From Photobacterium gaetbulicola Gung47 (GTDB lineage Bacteria; Pseudomonadota; Gammaproteobacteria; Enterobacterales; Vibrionaceae), in the NCBI GenBank assembly GCA_000940995.1, contig CP005974.1, positions 3,100,001-3,164,000 of the forward strand: 64,000 nucleotides of DNA. Direction: 5' to 3'. The notes below the pieces were generated by a model, which saw nothing but the letters and a program-made list of their open reading frames with translations, made no database searches and had not been told where the DNA came from. This document shows, one piece after another, positions 53,239-62,753 of this stretch. The first letter of the stretch is position 1. Each line of letters starts with the position of its first letter. The position numbers and the translations under genes were made by a program.

Positions 53239-54405
53239 TTAATCCGCCCCGAACAAATCGCGGGTGTAGACTTTGTCAGCGACGTCGACAAGCTCTTCGG
53301 TCATCCGGTTGGAGATGATCACATCGGAAACTTGCTTGAACTCTTCAAGGTCAGTCATCACTTTGGACTGGAAGAATTCCTCATCTTTGAGCACCGGCTC
53401 ATAAACCACAACCGGGATCCCTTTGGCCTTGATACGCTTCATGATGCCCTGAATGGAAGACGCGCGGAAATTATCAGAGCCCGCTTTCATGATAAGGCGG
53501 TACACACCGACAACTTCTGGCTTTTTCGCAATGATCGAGTCGGCAATAAAGTCTTTACGGGTGCGATTGGCATCGACAATGGCGCCGATAATATTGTTAG
53601 GTACCGACTGGTAGTTCGCCAACAACTGCTTGGTGTCCTTCGGCAAACAGTAGCCACCGTAGCCAAACGACGGGTTGTTGTAGTGATTACCGATACGAGG
53701 GTCCAAACCAACCCCTTCGATGATCTGGCGGCTATCGAGGCCATGCGCTTCCGCGTAAGAGTCCAGCTCGTTGAAATAAGCCACACGCATCGCAAGGTAG
53801 GTGTTGGAAAACAACTTCACGGCTTCGGCTTCCGTCGACTCAGTATAAAGCACCTCGATATTGTCTTTCACGGCACCTTGCACCAGCAAGTTGGCAAAGA
53901 CTTCTGCCCGCTCGGACTTCTCACCCACGATAATGCGTGATGGATGCAGGTTATCAAACAGTGCGCGGCCCTCGCGCAAAAACTCCGGCGAGAACATCAA
54001 GTTGTCACAGCCCAGCTCTTGCTTGATACGCTGGGTATAGCCAACGGGTACCGTCGATTTGATCACCATCACCGCTTCTGGGTTAATGGCCATCACATCT
54101 TTGATGACGGCTTCCACCGAAGAGGTGTTGAAATAATTGGTCAGTGGATCATAGTCGGTCGGAGTAGCGATGATCACGTAATCCGCGTTCTCATAGGCCG
54201 CATGCTTATCCGTTGTCGCCGTTAGATTCAGTGGTTTCTCCGCCAGATATTCAGCGATCTCTTTATCTTCGATGGGAGAGATCGAACGGTTAATCAGCGC
54301 AACCTTTTCCGCAACAATATCTAATGCCACCACATCATTATGCTGCGCCAGCAGTACAGCATTTGATAGGCCAACATACCCAGTACCCGCAACGGTAATT
54401 TTCAT
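53239..54405 (-). CDS. ugd: UDP-glucose 6-dehydrogenase
   Basis: A 388-residue NAD-dependent enzyme that makes UDP-glucuronate for capsule or LPS. It has the Rossmann motif VAGTGYVGLSNAVLLAQ and the catalytic Cys in GYGGYCLPKDTKQL. Its substrate comes from GalU (28.4 kb). The short (388-residue) form is typical of Gammaproteobacteria. Confidence 0.95.
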   Translation of the reverse strand: MKITVAGTGYVGLSNAVLLAQHNDVVALDIVAEKVALINRSISPIEDKEIAEYLAEKPLNLTATTDKHAAYENADYVIIATPTDYDPLTNYFNTSSVEAVIKDVMAINPEAVMVIKSTVPVGYTQRIKQELGCDNLMFSPEFLREGRALFDNLHPSRIIVGEKSERAEVFANLLVQGAVKDNIEVLYTESTEAEAVKLFSNTYLAMRVAYFNELDSYAEAHGLDSRQIIEGVGLDPRIGNHYNNPSFGYGGYCLPKDTKQLLANYQSVPNNIIGAIVDANRTRKDFIADSIIAKKPEVVGVYRLIMKAGSDNFRASSIQGIMKRIKAKGIPVVVYEPVLKDEEFFQSKVMTDLEEFKQVSDVIISNRMTEELVDVADKVYTRDLFGAD

Positions 54406-54566
54406 TACTCAACCTCAATCTCTTTAGCGCATTAATAATCACTTACATCACTCAGCAGGTAATTATCTAAGTCGCAATCCTTTAACTTATAAAGCTTTAA
54501 TAGCTCGCATACTACCCTAGATGGTGTATACAGCATAGCAGCAACTCAAGGACTTAAGATTCCACT

Positions 54567-55955
54567 TCATACCGTGGCGGAAATTTGCTCAGCCGAGATG
54601 ACCACCTCACAACCAGGTTTGATTACCTCGATCTGCTGGGCCAGGGCCTGCTGGGCGGCAGGCTCACCGTGGACAAGGTGAATTTTCTTTGGCCCCTGCT
54701 CAATATTGGCAACAAAGCGGATCAAATCATGCTGATCAGCATGGGCAGAATACCCTGAAAGGCTATGGATGTTGGCTTTCACCGCTATGACCTGGCCGTT
54801 TATCTCAACCTGTCTCGCTCCCTGGGAGAGTCGACGTCCCAGTGTCCCCTTGGCCTGAAACCCCACCAGCACCACATCCGTACGAGCATCGGGGAGTAAT
54901 GCCTCAAGGTAATTCATTATCCGTCCCCCCTGGCACATACCGCTGGCCGCCACCACAATCGCGGGAGCATGGGTTGACTTTAGGCGGTTCACGATAGCTT
55001 GGTGCTGCGAGTGGGACTGGACGGTAATGCATTGCTCAAACGACAGCGGATGCCGTCCGATATTTTTACGGCTTACCGCTTCTTTCTCCCACAGCCGGTG
55101 GAACAGATCGTATTGCTCGGTCACTTTCTCGGCCAAAGGGGAATCAAGGATAATAGGCAACTCTTGCCAAGCCATCTTTTCATTATTGATTTGCAGCAGC
55201 GGCAAGAAAGCATCGGCAATCAAACTTTCGATATCAAACAACAGCTCTTGGGTACGGCCAACACTGAAAGCCGGGATCAGTATCGTCCCGCCGTCGAGCA
55301 GCGAACGTTTGATGATTTGCTTTAAGCTGTCACTGCGCTCAGCCTGCCGCTGGTGCGTACGATTGCCGTAAGTACTCTCGAGTACCAGGACATCAGCACG
55401 CTGGGGTGAGACAGGGTCGACCAGCAGCGGCGTGTTGGACGGCCCGAGATCGCCCGAGAACACCACCACTTCACGGCTAGGCAGCACCACTTCGACATAA
55501 GCCGACCCCAAGATATGCCCCGCCTGGCGAAAGTACAAGGTTAAGCGATCGCCACTTGGCAAGGTAACGGGGGCCTGACAATCAAACGGCACAGGCCGCA
55601 GCAAGCCTTTGACCAGCGTCAGAAACTTGCTGCGCTGATGTTTGTTGAGGTTGAGCTGGATCTTCAGGCCATCATCCAGCATCAACGGCAGTAAGGCCGC
55701 TGTCGCCTCTGTGGCATAAATCGGGCCACGAAACCCAGCAGCAAGCAACCAGGGAATACGTCCGATGTGATCGATATGGCAATGGGTTAAGACCAAGGCC
55801 TGAATATGCCCAACCGGGAAGTCAATATCCAGAGAAGCCGACACCTCTTCGCCCTGAAACAAACCGCAATCAACCAAAATACCGTACTGCTCCCAGCGTA
55901 GTTCGTGGCAAGAGCCGGTAACACCGTTATAAGCGCCGTGATGAATGATCTGCAT
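54567..55955 (-). CDS. Beta-CASP metallo-beta-lactamase-fold RNA hydrolase
   Basis: A 462-residue protein: metallo-beta-lactamase domain with HxHxDH (LTHCHIDHIGRIP), beta-CASP insertion and C-terminal RMMBL region (SGYSAHADQHDL). Related proteins are predicted exo- or endoribonucleases. The ATG at 55955 (MQIIHHGAYNGVTGS) matches relatives; the longer frame would need a TTG start. GGGGA lies upstream. Activity is inferred from the fold. Confidence 0.88.
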   Translation of the reverse strand: MQIIHHGAYNGVTGSCHELRWEQYGILVDCGLFQGEEVSASLDIDFPVGHIQALVLTHCHIDHIGRIPWLLAAGFRGPIYATEATAALLPLMLDDGLKIQLNLNKHQRSKFLTLVKGLLRPVPFDCQAPVTLPSGDRLTLYFRQAGHILGSAYVEVVLPSREVVVFSGDLGPSNTPLLVDPVSPQRADVLVLESTYGNRTHQRQAERSDSLKQIIKRSLLDGGTILIPAFSVGRTQELLFDIESLIADAFLPLLQINNEKMAWQELPIILDSPLAEKVTEQYDLFHRLWEKEAVSRKNIGRHPLSFEQCITVQSHSQHQAIVNRLKSTHAPAIVVAASGMCQGGRIMNYLEALLPDARTDVVLVGFQAKGTLGRRLSQGARQVEINGQVIAVKANIHSLSGYSAHADQHDLIRFVANIEQGPKKIHLVHGEPAAQQALAQQIEVIKPGCEVVISAEQISATV

Positions 55956-56351
55956 GAACAAGTTCCCCAATGATCCATAGGCAGATCTTCACTAAAACCC
56001 ATTGGTACTACAGCCTTTCAGGCAACAATCCCGAGTAAGTTCACGAAAAATGCTACTAACAGTCACCTCAAGTACATAGCTGGGCAACCCATATCGCCAT
56101 CAAAACCCATCCAGCAGACTTATCGCCACAAGGTATAAGTGAAAAAAACGACAAGAAGAAAGGTAAAACATGGACAAAGTCACCCATGAAAAGTGTCAAG
56201 AAAGTGACTAAACTGATAAGGAACTCAATTGTTCTCCCCCTACAATCTGTGAGCATCGTCCCGATTACAATAACTTAACAGGGTTTAACTTTAATGTTAT
56301 ATGCCACAGGTATAGTATTCGTAAGTTGTCAAATTTTGATAGGGGTTATTT
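55956..56351 (+). other. Divergent region, beta-CASP gene / wecA-like
   Basis: A 396-base AT-rich gap. No RNA gene, ops element or repeat array is seen. A 13-codon frame from about 56170 has a passable ribosome site but is too short to call. Confidence 0.5.
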
Positions 56352-57452
56352 ATGGACAGCAGATTGACCGCTATTGTATCAGTGTCATTCCTAAGTCTTA
56401 TTGTACTAAGACGGGTCGCGCTGGCTGTCAACTTGGTTGACAAACCTTCGGCGCGAAAACACCACCTTGGCAGTATCCCTCTGGTGGGGGGCTTGGCCAT
56501 TTACCTCACCATCTGTTTGTTTTTGCTTAACACTCCTATATCAAACTCCGACATCCCCCTTTTCCTGCTGTGCTCCGGCATGTTAGTGCTCACCGGCGCA
56601 CTGGATGACAAGTTCGATATCAGTGTTAAGTCACGCCTGCTAATTCAGCTGATTGTCACCATCGTCATGTTCACCCTGTGCAATGTCCAGCTCGCGACCC
56701 TTGGCGGGATCCTGGGGTGGGGAGAGCTTACCCTCAGCAGTAGCGCCAGTTTCCTGATCACCTTTCTCGCCGTTGCCGGGGCCATCAATGCCTTCAATAT
56801 GGTCGATGGGATAGACGGCCTACTCGGTGGCCTGGCCGTTATCACCTTCTCGGCACTGGGGTATCTGTTTTTAACCAGTGGCCAGGTCGGGCTTTACCAG
56901 TTTTGCCTGTTGGTCGTTTTTGCCACTCTGCCCTACATCCTGCTCAATATCGGTTTTCCCTTTGGTGCCCGAATGAAAATTTTCATGGGTGATGCCGGCA
57001 GTATGTTTATTGGCTTCACGGTGGTATGGCTGCTACTTGCCGGCAGCCAAACGGCAGAAAGCAGCTTCCGCCCAGTTACCGCACTATGGTTAATCGCCCT
57101 TCCGTTAATGGATATGGCGACCATCATGATACGCCGGATCAGAAAAGGGCAATCCCCCTTCAAACCCGACCGCGAGCACCTTCATCATATCTGCCAACGA
57201 GTCGGGTTGAGCCCGAAACTGACCCTACTGACCATTTGCACCATCGCCACGGTGTTCGCCTCTGTCGGTGTAGTCGGAGAGGCGCTCAAGATCCGCGAAA
57301 GCACCATGTTTATGAGCTTCATACTGACGTTTAGCGGTTATTACATGGCTATTTGCCACATCTGGCGTATTACTACTTTTATCAGGAAAGTCAGCAGTTT
57401 ATTGCCACCAAATAAACCAACACCACAAATTTCCGATGGTGATCACCAATAA
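56352..57452 (+). CDS. wecA: Undecaprenyl-phosphate GlcNAc-1-phosphate transferase (WecA-like)
   Basis: A 366-residue integral membrane enzyme of the WecA/MraY family that starts O-antigen or capsule synthesis by moving GlcNAc-1-P onto undecaprenyl phosphate. Motifs: GALDDKFDIS, NAFNMVDGIDGL, IFMGDAGSMF and DREHLHHI. About eleven transmembrane helices. It stands alone, with no glycosyltransferase cluster in the window. WecA is the likeliest family member but sugar specificity is inferred. Confidence 0.88.
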   Translation: MDSRLTAIVSVSFLSLIVLRRVALAVNLVDKPSARKHHLGSIPLVGGLAIYLTICLFLLNTPISNSDIPLFLLCSGMLVLTGALDDKFDISVKSRLLIQLIVTIVMFTLCNVQLATLGGILGWGELTLSSSASFLITFLAVAGAINAFNMVDGIDGLLGGLAVITFSALGYLFLTSGQVGLYQFCLLVVFATLPYILLNIGFPFGARMKIFMGDAGSMFIGFTVVWLLLAGSQTAESSFRPVTALWLIALPLMDMATIMIRRIRKGQSPFKPDREHLHHICQRVGLSPKLTLLTICTIATVFASVGVVGEALKIRESTMFMSFILTFSGYYMAICHIWRITTFIRKVSSLLPPNKPTPQISDGDHQ

Positions 57453-57608
57453 ATATTCCAAAATCGCAAAAATGTGATGTGTTTGCCATCTATGCATCAC
57501 ATCTTTGCAATAAAAAGACAGCTGACGACTGGCTATCATCGCCAATCCTTCTATACTTCAATAACACCTTAAAAAGCAAGATGTTATCAAAGCAATGAAG
57601 GAGGCATT

Positions 57609-57776
57609 ATGAATCAATCCATGCTATTCCCGTTTCGCCTGTCTGTGCTTTCTAACACCACGACACATTTACTTTTTGTGATCTTGCTGAAGATCTGTTT
57701 ATTTTTTGACGAGCTGGAAGCTTTTGACCAAGAGGCAAAAGCCATCCGCCGAGAAGATCGAAAAAGCAACATCTGA
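57609..57776 (+). CDS. Small membrane protein, 55 residues
   Basis: A 55-residue frame starting MNQSMLFPFRLSVLSNTTTH, with a hydrophobic helix (LLFVILLKICLFF) and a charged tail (EAKAIRREDRKSN). The evidence is a near-perfect ribosome site AAGGAGG six bases before the ATG. No family is recognised. It lies between wecA-like and the convergent SWIM gene. Confidence 0.7.
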   Translation: MNQSMLFPFRLSVLSNTTTHLLFVILLKICLFFDELEAFDQEAKAIRREDRKSNI

Positions 57777-57819
57777 TTTTACCGCTCAGGCCGGACTCTA
57801 AAGCCCTTCTCAGCCGGCC

Positions 57820-58596
57820 TCACCTTTGCTTATCTCGCGGCTCAGAGTCTAATTCAATAGCCATTTCGCAATGGTAATAAAATTGTTCAAGCGCTGCGGG
57901 GTCAAAGTCGAAGTCCTCAGGAATATCCAATACTGTGAATTCAGCTTTGAATTGATGGAATAACCACGCCCCTTTTTGCTTGTCACTCCACGAGACTTTG
58001 GCAAAGCCTGCTTTCAGCCACCCATTCAAACACTGCTCCAAATCCAGCCGGTAACCATAGGAATCATCCATGTTGAGAAGTACTGTGTACAAGCGGCTTT
58101 CAGCATACTCCAGCAGCGCCATTTGCTGATCGGCACTGAGCTGCACTATGCCTTCGTTCAACACTCTTAAGCTCTCCAGCGCCCGTTCAAAGTAGCGCTC
58201 GACCTTGTCTGGTTCCCATATACTGCGCCTAGGCAGCGCTTTGGTAATTTGCTTCTTCAACTCTTTCACTGACAACGGGCTGTGAGCCATTTGTGCCCTT
58301 TGCCACCAAAGATCATAGGTATCTGGGTCGGCCTCTATCAAGGAAAGAGTAATATCAACCAATTCACTCACTTCTTTGCCAGCAAGCCAATCGCGGAGGG
58401 AGGGGACTTGCTTTGGGGAACTATCCCGGAGGTGCTCACTGGAATCTTTTTCTACCGCCACCTCCCCCCAAAGGGTCAGTGCCGTTGCCACCGCGTGTTT
58501 ACAGACCGTCTGATATTCTGCTGCCGGGCAGGTGCACGATGAGAAGAAATCACCATCGGTATAGCTCACCACCACCGAATAGGGCTTAGTCCCCAT
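57820..58596 (-). CDS. SWIM zinc-finger protein, short N-terminus
   Basis: A 258-residue protein with a SWIM motif near its start (CTCPAAEYQTVCKHAVA, CxCx(n)CxH) followed by a helical region of unknown fold. Most bacterial SWIM proteins carry several tens of residues before the motif; here only about 20 remain, so the gene may have lost its beginning. It starts nine bases after nhaA's stop and may be co-transcribed. Function unknown; SWIM domains bind DNA or proteins. Confidence 0.75.
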   Translation of the reverse strand: MGTKPYSVVVSYTDGDFFSSCTCPAAEYQTVCKHAVATALTLWGEVAVEKDSSEHLRDSSPKQVPSLRDWLAGKEVSELVDITLSLIEADPDTYDLWWQRAQMAHSPLSVKELKKQITKALPRRSIWEPDKVERYFERALESLRVLNEGIVQLSADQQMALLEYAESRLYTVLLNMDDSYGYRLDLEQCLNGWLKAGFAKVSWSDKQKGAWLFHQFKAEFTVLDIPEDFDFDPAALEQFYYHCEMAIELDSEPRDKQR

Positions 58597-58605
58597 CAAG
58601 CATGC

Positions 58606-59766
58606 TCACTTACCCGCTCCGGCCTTAATGACACTATTCCCCTGGGTAGTTGCAAACTGCATTAGCGCCAGGCCTATCAGACTCGCCACCAAGGCCGCCA
58701 GCACAATGCCCAATTTGTAGTGGTCATTGTGCAAACCTGACAGCTCACCAATAAAGAGAGACAGCGTTAAGCCAATACTGCAGAAAACAGACATAGCAAA
58801 GACCATGAGCATATTCGTCGCCTCCGGCAGTTCAAACTGCTGCAATTTAACCCCCAGCCATACCACCCCGAACACCCCTAGGGGCTTGCCTACCAGCATC
58901 GCAACCGCCACATAGACCGCGACCGGATCAATCAGGGCCACGGAGCTAAACGCATCGGCGAGCGATACCCCGGCGTTGGACAGCGCAAATAACGGCAATA
59001 CCAGCAAGGTCACCACCCACTGCAAGAGAGACTCCGTCTTGTGGTCAATCGCACACCCACTCTGGCTAAGGGCTATCCCGATAACCACGCCCGCGAGCAC
59101 AGGGTGGATACCGGCTTGCAACAAGCCGAACCACAAGGCAACCCCGAGCGCTACATACAACAGCGGCCGTTTCACCTGGCGGTAGGACAGCACGAAGACC
59201 AAAGTGGTGATCAACAAGGACAAGCCCACATAAGCCAACTCGACGGTGGCGGTATAAAATACCGCAATCGTGATAATCGCCAGTACATCGTCAAAAATCG
59301 CCACCGCCAGCAGGAACATTTTAAGGCTCACAGGCACCCGGCGGCACAGCGAGAGCAAGCCAAGTGCCAGTGCGATATCTGTCGCGGTAACGATAGCCCA
59401 GCCCGTCCCTAGCGGAGAGCCAATACCACCGACCAAGAACAGGTAGATCAGCGCCGGGCAGATAAATCCCGCGCACGCAGAGGCAAAAGGCAGCAAAATG
59501 GCCCGCAGGGTCCGAAATGCCCCCTGCTTTGTCTCGTTGCTAAGTTCGAGGCCAACCATCAAGAAGAACAGCACCATCAGCAAATCATTGACAAAAAGCT
59601 GCCATGAAACGCCCTCGGTAAGGGGGTAGTTTTTAAATGCCGTGTAAGAAGGTAAATGAAGTGTTGCCCAGGCAAATGCCAGCAGGCAGCAAGCGATCAA
59701 GAGCAGACCACCAAACCGCTCCTTGGAAATGGCAAATGCACTTTTTGCGCCCAAAGATTGAACCAT
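58606..59766 (-). CDS. nhaA: Na+/H+ antiporter NhaA
   Basis: A 386-residue inner-membrane antiporter with twelve helices. The essential Asp pair is in AVAIFDDVLAIITIAVFYT, and TATDIALALGLL is present. The ATG at 59766 has AAGGAGGG six bases upstream; a nine-codon extension is less likely. NhaA pumps out sodium at alkaline pH, in keeping with a marine bacterium. The sequence is distant enough from E. coli NhaA that this may be a second, divergent copy. Confidence 0.92.
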   Translation of the reverse strand: MVQSLGAKSAFAISKERFGGLLLIACCLLAFAWATLHLPSYTAFKNYPLTEGVSWQLFVNDLLMVLFFLMVGLELSNETKQGAFRTLRAILLPFASACAGFICPALIYLFLVGGIGSPLGTGWAIVTATDIALALGLLSLCRRVPVSLKMFLLAVAIFDDVLAIITIAVFYTATVELAYVGLSLLITTLVFVLSYRQVKRPLLYVALGVALWFGLLQAGIHPVLAGVVIGIALSQSGCAIDHKTESLLQWVVTLLVLPLFALSNAGVSLADAFSSVALIDPVAVYVAVAMLVGKPLGVFGVVWLGVKLQQFELPEATNMLMVFAMSVFCSIGLTLSLFIGELSGLHNDHYKLGIVLAALVASLIGLALMQFATTQGNSVIKAGAGK

Positions 59767-59940
59767 AGCCACCCTCCTTAAGGCCAAACCCACGAGGCGA
59801 AAAAAAAAGAACTTACCGGTTCAACTTAACCCAAGCCGCAGGGGGAAACCGCGCCATAGATCGGCTTTCCCCCATCACGAAATAAAATAATTCAATCAAG
59901 GACTAACGCCCCTCTCGCCCTCAACAACAGTCGCAGACAC

Positions 59941-59972
59941 AGCCCGACCTGCTGACTACGGCAGGTCGGGCT
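59941..59972. terminator. Perfect 12-bp hairpin after the G8-protein gene
   Basis: AGCCCGACCTGC and GCAGGTCGGGCT pair around an eight-base loop, about 58 bases past the stop of the secreted-protein gene. No T-run follows on either strand. Confidence 0.65.
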
Positions 59973-60029
59973 TCGCAATAGTCTGTCAACTCAGCAAGTG
60001 CTGATTAGCCCGCTAAGGCATCGACAGGG

Positions 60030-62753
60030 TTAATACTGACTGTGGCGACCAACCACCTGTAATTCTTGGATATTGGTCCAGCCCCGCTTCACCAAGTCTG
60101 CACCATTATTACCCTGCATTCGCAGGCGAATATATTTCACTCCTGAAGTGCCAATGGGATAGCCCACCAACTCTGCGGTGTTGCCAGGGGTCAGATAGCG
60201 ATCAACCGGGGTAAAGTTAACGCCATCGCGACTCACATCGACATCGATATAGTAGCTACGGATATCACCGTTGGCATGAGACATCGCCAGCGAATTGACA
60301 TAGTACTGCCCATCTAGCTCGATGGTAAAAAGGATATCCTCGTGAGCCACATCTTCAAGGTTTGCCACCCACTTCGTCGCAGGATCACCATCAATCGCTA
60401 AATCTGCAACGCGCCCTTGATTTTCGGTATTGGCAGAGACAGCTGCAATGCTCAACGGCTCATAGGTCGGAAGGTAAGATACAGGCGTGACAGGCAGGGT
60501 AGAAATAGGCTCCAGGCGCATGTTGTGGGTCTTCGCAACCGCAATGGCATTGTCCGGGATCCAGGTACCGCCGATTGGCGTCCCCCAAAGCTGTTCAAAC
60601 CAAAGGTTGTCTTTATCTGCCCATTCAGCGACCGGAGGATTACGCTCACCCGTCGGATAAGGCACAAACTCGGGAGCCTGTTCTTTGATCATATGTACCT
60701 GATAGGCTTGCCCCCAATCATCAATATCGATAACCATGGGAGTAAACGGCGACTTTGTAGTACTGCCATAGCCAAACTCAACGTCAAAATGGATTCGCTC
60801 ACGTCCGGCAAGCGCTGCATCACTCAGTTTACCAAAGCGCACATCCCCGACCACATAGGCCGGTGAGCCATAGTTCCATTGCTTGTTAAAGGTAAAATCG
60901 GTGACGTTGTTCATAAAAGCGTTAACCACACCGCAATAGCCTTTTCGGCAGACCGCTATCCCCTCGGCGTAACCTTCGACATGGAGATCGGTGTAGGTAA
61001 TTCTCGGGCTGTTACCGTGCTCTTCAATCCCTTTTGCGTCGACTGGATTGTCGAGGTCACCGATCACCGTGGTATTCCAGTGATCAGAAGTACCTGAGTA
61101 CCAACGTGTTTGACCGGCAAAGACATTGTGCGCGGTAAAGCCATTGGTTTTAGCCCTGAGCCTCGCATCTTCAAAGCCCATGCGCCCTGAATAGGCCAGA
61201 TTGTTCACATACAGCGGTGTTGTGTTGTTGTTTCTTGCCTGCTCCACACTGACGGTGTCTACATCGTTGTACTCGCTTTTATAATTATTCACCAGTCGCG
61301 CATTCACATGGCGGTCATAAAAGCCACTATCGAAGCCCTGCTCTAACCAGGTCGAAAACCCAGCCCAAGAAAAACCTATCGCTATATTATCTTGGTATTG
61401 AACTAAGCGTGATTGAATCCAGAACGACTCACCGCGATGCCCTTTATCAAAGCGGCTTGCCCCACCGACGCGACCAGTACCGCTCGTCTTGGTACCGTAC
61501 GTTTTCATGGCGATATTGCCGATAAAACTGCCCAGCTCATCCCCTAGCTCAGAGACAAACGCAGAGCCAAACACACCGTAAGCGACGTTGTCTCTCATTC
61601 GCGCATAGCTGGAGTGGTTCACATAACCAAACCCTGGGCTAGTCAGTACGGCATTGCCTTCGACCACCCCCAGCTGTTGGTCATAATTCATGTGAAAGTG
61701 GAGCGGGTAGCGCGCCAGTGGGTTGGTTGCAACGGTGTAGCTGCCATCTTCATTGAGGACTGTCGACTGTGCGGTCCAACGTTTATTGGTCCTGCCCAAG
61801 TAATGCAGCGCAACATAGCGGAAATCAACCGATGCAGAGTGCATAAACATTAGGTGTCCACGTTGAGTGAACTCCTGTTTTCGGCTATCGCCATGGGTTA
61901 CAGAGGTATCCCGGCCATCGGGATGGGTTGAGAAGGTAATATTGCGAGTCAAGTTAATGATATGCAGCTTTAGCGTCAAGTCAGCCTTGTTGTGCCGTGG
62001 TAAGTGACGGTCATAGGCAAGCGGTGAGTCCAGCTCAATGGTACTGCCAGTCAAGCTAACAATGGTGCGCATCTCATGCTGCTCAGCATCGCTCAACGTT
62101 GAGCCACGCGTTGTCCCCGCCACGGCGACGATGTCACCGACACGCCAACCTGCGGGCACAGTATCCACATTCAATACACTGTCCCCAGCCTTTGCGCCAT
62201 CAAAGGTGGTATACCCCTTTTTGATCGCACCATGCGCTTCTAGGTTCCCCATCACGATAAGGCCCACCCCCAGCTTGAAGGGGTCGAAGTCCGCAGAGGC
62301 GTTATCTACGGTTTCAAAACCGTTATTATCATAATCAATGAACACCACCTCAACATTGGCTGCAGTTGGTTGATATTGCGTACCGATCTGCAGAGAACCA
62401 TTATCGGTCACCACCATGGTCTCGAGAGTCAGCGCCACATTCTTATTCGTAGCGACACTCAACGTGCCATCGATTCTCACCGTTCGGATAGGGGCGGCAA
62501 CCGGCTTGTCTAGCGTGACATGATGCCCCGCTGAGATTTGCACACGACTGCCGAGATCTGGCACTGCTCCCCCCCATGTGTTGGGATCAGACCAATCACC
62601 GTCTTGAATGCTTTTATGAGTAACAAACTGCCCCTGAACCAAGTTCAACACCGCCATATGTTCGGCATCATGACTCATTTCGTCACCGCTGGCCCAAACG
62701 GTCACGGCAGAGAATAGACCTAGCACAATTAAAGCCAACCTAATATAACGCAT
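60030..62753 (-). CDS. Secreted G8-domain protein with discoidin-type C-terminus
   Basis: A 907-residue exported protein. Signal peptide: residues 1-22 (MRYIRLALIVLGLFSAVTVWA). Residues about 45-190 look like a G8 domain (DGDWSDPNTWGG, VQISAGHHVTLD, IDGTLSV). The middle (about 200-700) contains beta-strand-rich stretches typical of a right-handed beta-helix, as in the animal proteins CEMIP and TMEM2. Residues about 755-903 resemble a F5/8C (discoidin) carbohydrate-binding domain (AIDGDPATKWVA, GVKYIRLRMQG). Animal CEMIP/TMEM2 act on hyaluronan; a polysaccharide-binding or -degrading role here is inference. No GlyGly-CTERM tail. Confidence 0.75.
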   Translation of the reverse strand: MRYIRLALIVLGLFSAVTVWASGDEMSHDAEHMAVLNLVQGQFVTHKSIQDGDWSDPNTWGGAVPDLGSRVQISAGHHVTLDKPVAAPIRTVRIDGTLSVATNKNVALTLETMVVTDNGSLQIGTQYQPTAANVEVVFIDYDNNGFETVDNASADFDPFKLGVGLIVMGNLEAHGAIKKGYTTFDGAKAGDSVLNVDTVPAGWRVGDIVAVAGTTRGSTLSDAEQHEMRTIVSLTGSTIELDSPLAYDRHLPRHNKADLTLKLHIINLTRNITFSTHPDGRDTSVTHGDSRKQEFTQRGHLMFMHSASVDFRYVALHYLGRTNKRWTAQSTVLNEDGSYTVATNPLARYPLHFHMNYDQQLGVVEGNAVLTSPGFGYVNHSSYARMRDNVAYGVFGSAFVSELGDELGSFIGNIAMKTYGTKTSGTGRVGGASRFDKGHRGESFWIQSRLVQYQDNIAIGFSWAGFSTWLEQGFDSGFYDRHVNARLVNNYKSEYNDVDTVSVEQARNNNTTPLYVNNLAYSGRMGFEDARLRAKTNGFTAHNVFAGQTRWYSGTSDHWNTTVIGDLDNPVDAKGIEEHGNSPRITYTDLHVEGYAEGIAVCRKGYCGVVNAFMNNVTDFTFNKQWNYGSPAYVVGDVRFGKLSDAALAGRERIHFDVEFGYGSTTKSPFTPMVIDIDDWGQAYQVHMIKEQAPEFVPYPTGERNPPVAEWADKDNLWFEQLWGTPIGGTWIPDNAIAVAKTHNMRLEPISTLPVTPVSYLPTYEPLSIAAVSANTENQGRVADLAIDGDPATKWVANLEDVAHEDILFTIELDGQYYVNSLAMSHANGDIRSYYIDVDVSRDGVNFTPVDRYLTPGNTAELVGYPIGTSGVKYIRLRMQGNNGADLVKRGWTNIQELQVVGRHSQY

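Noticed and set aside
59767..59940. Possible sodium riboswitch before nhaA
   Set aside because: The leader is A-rich and GC-rich in parts, but I cannot recognise a known riboswitch fold by eye; a covariance-model search would decide.
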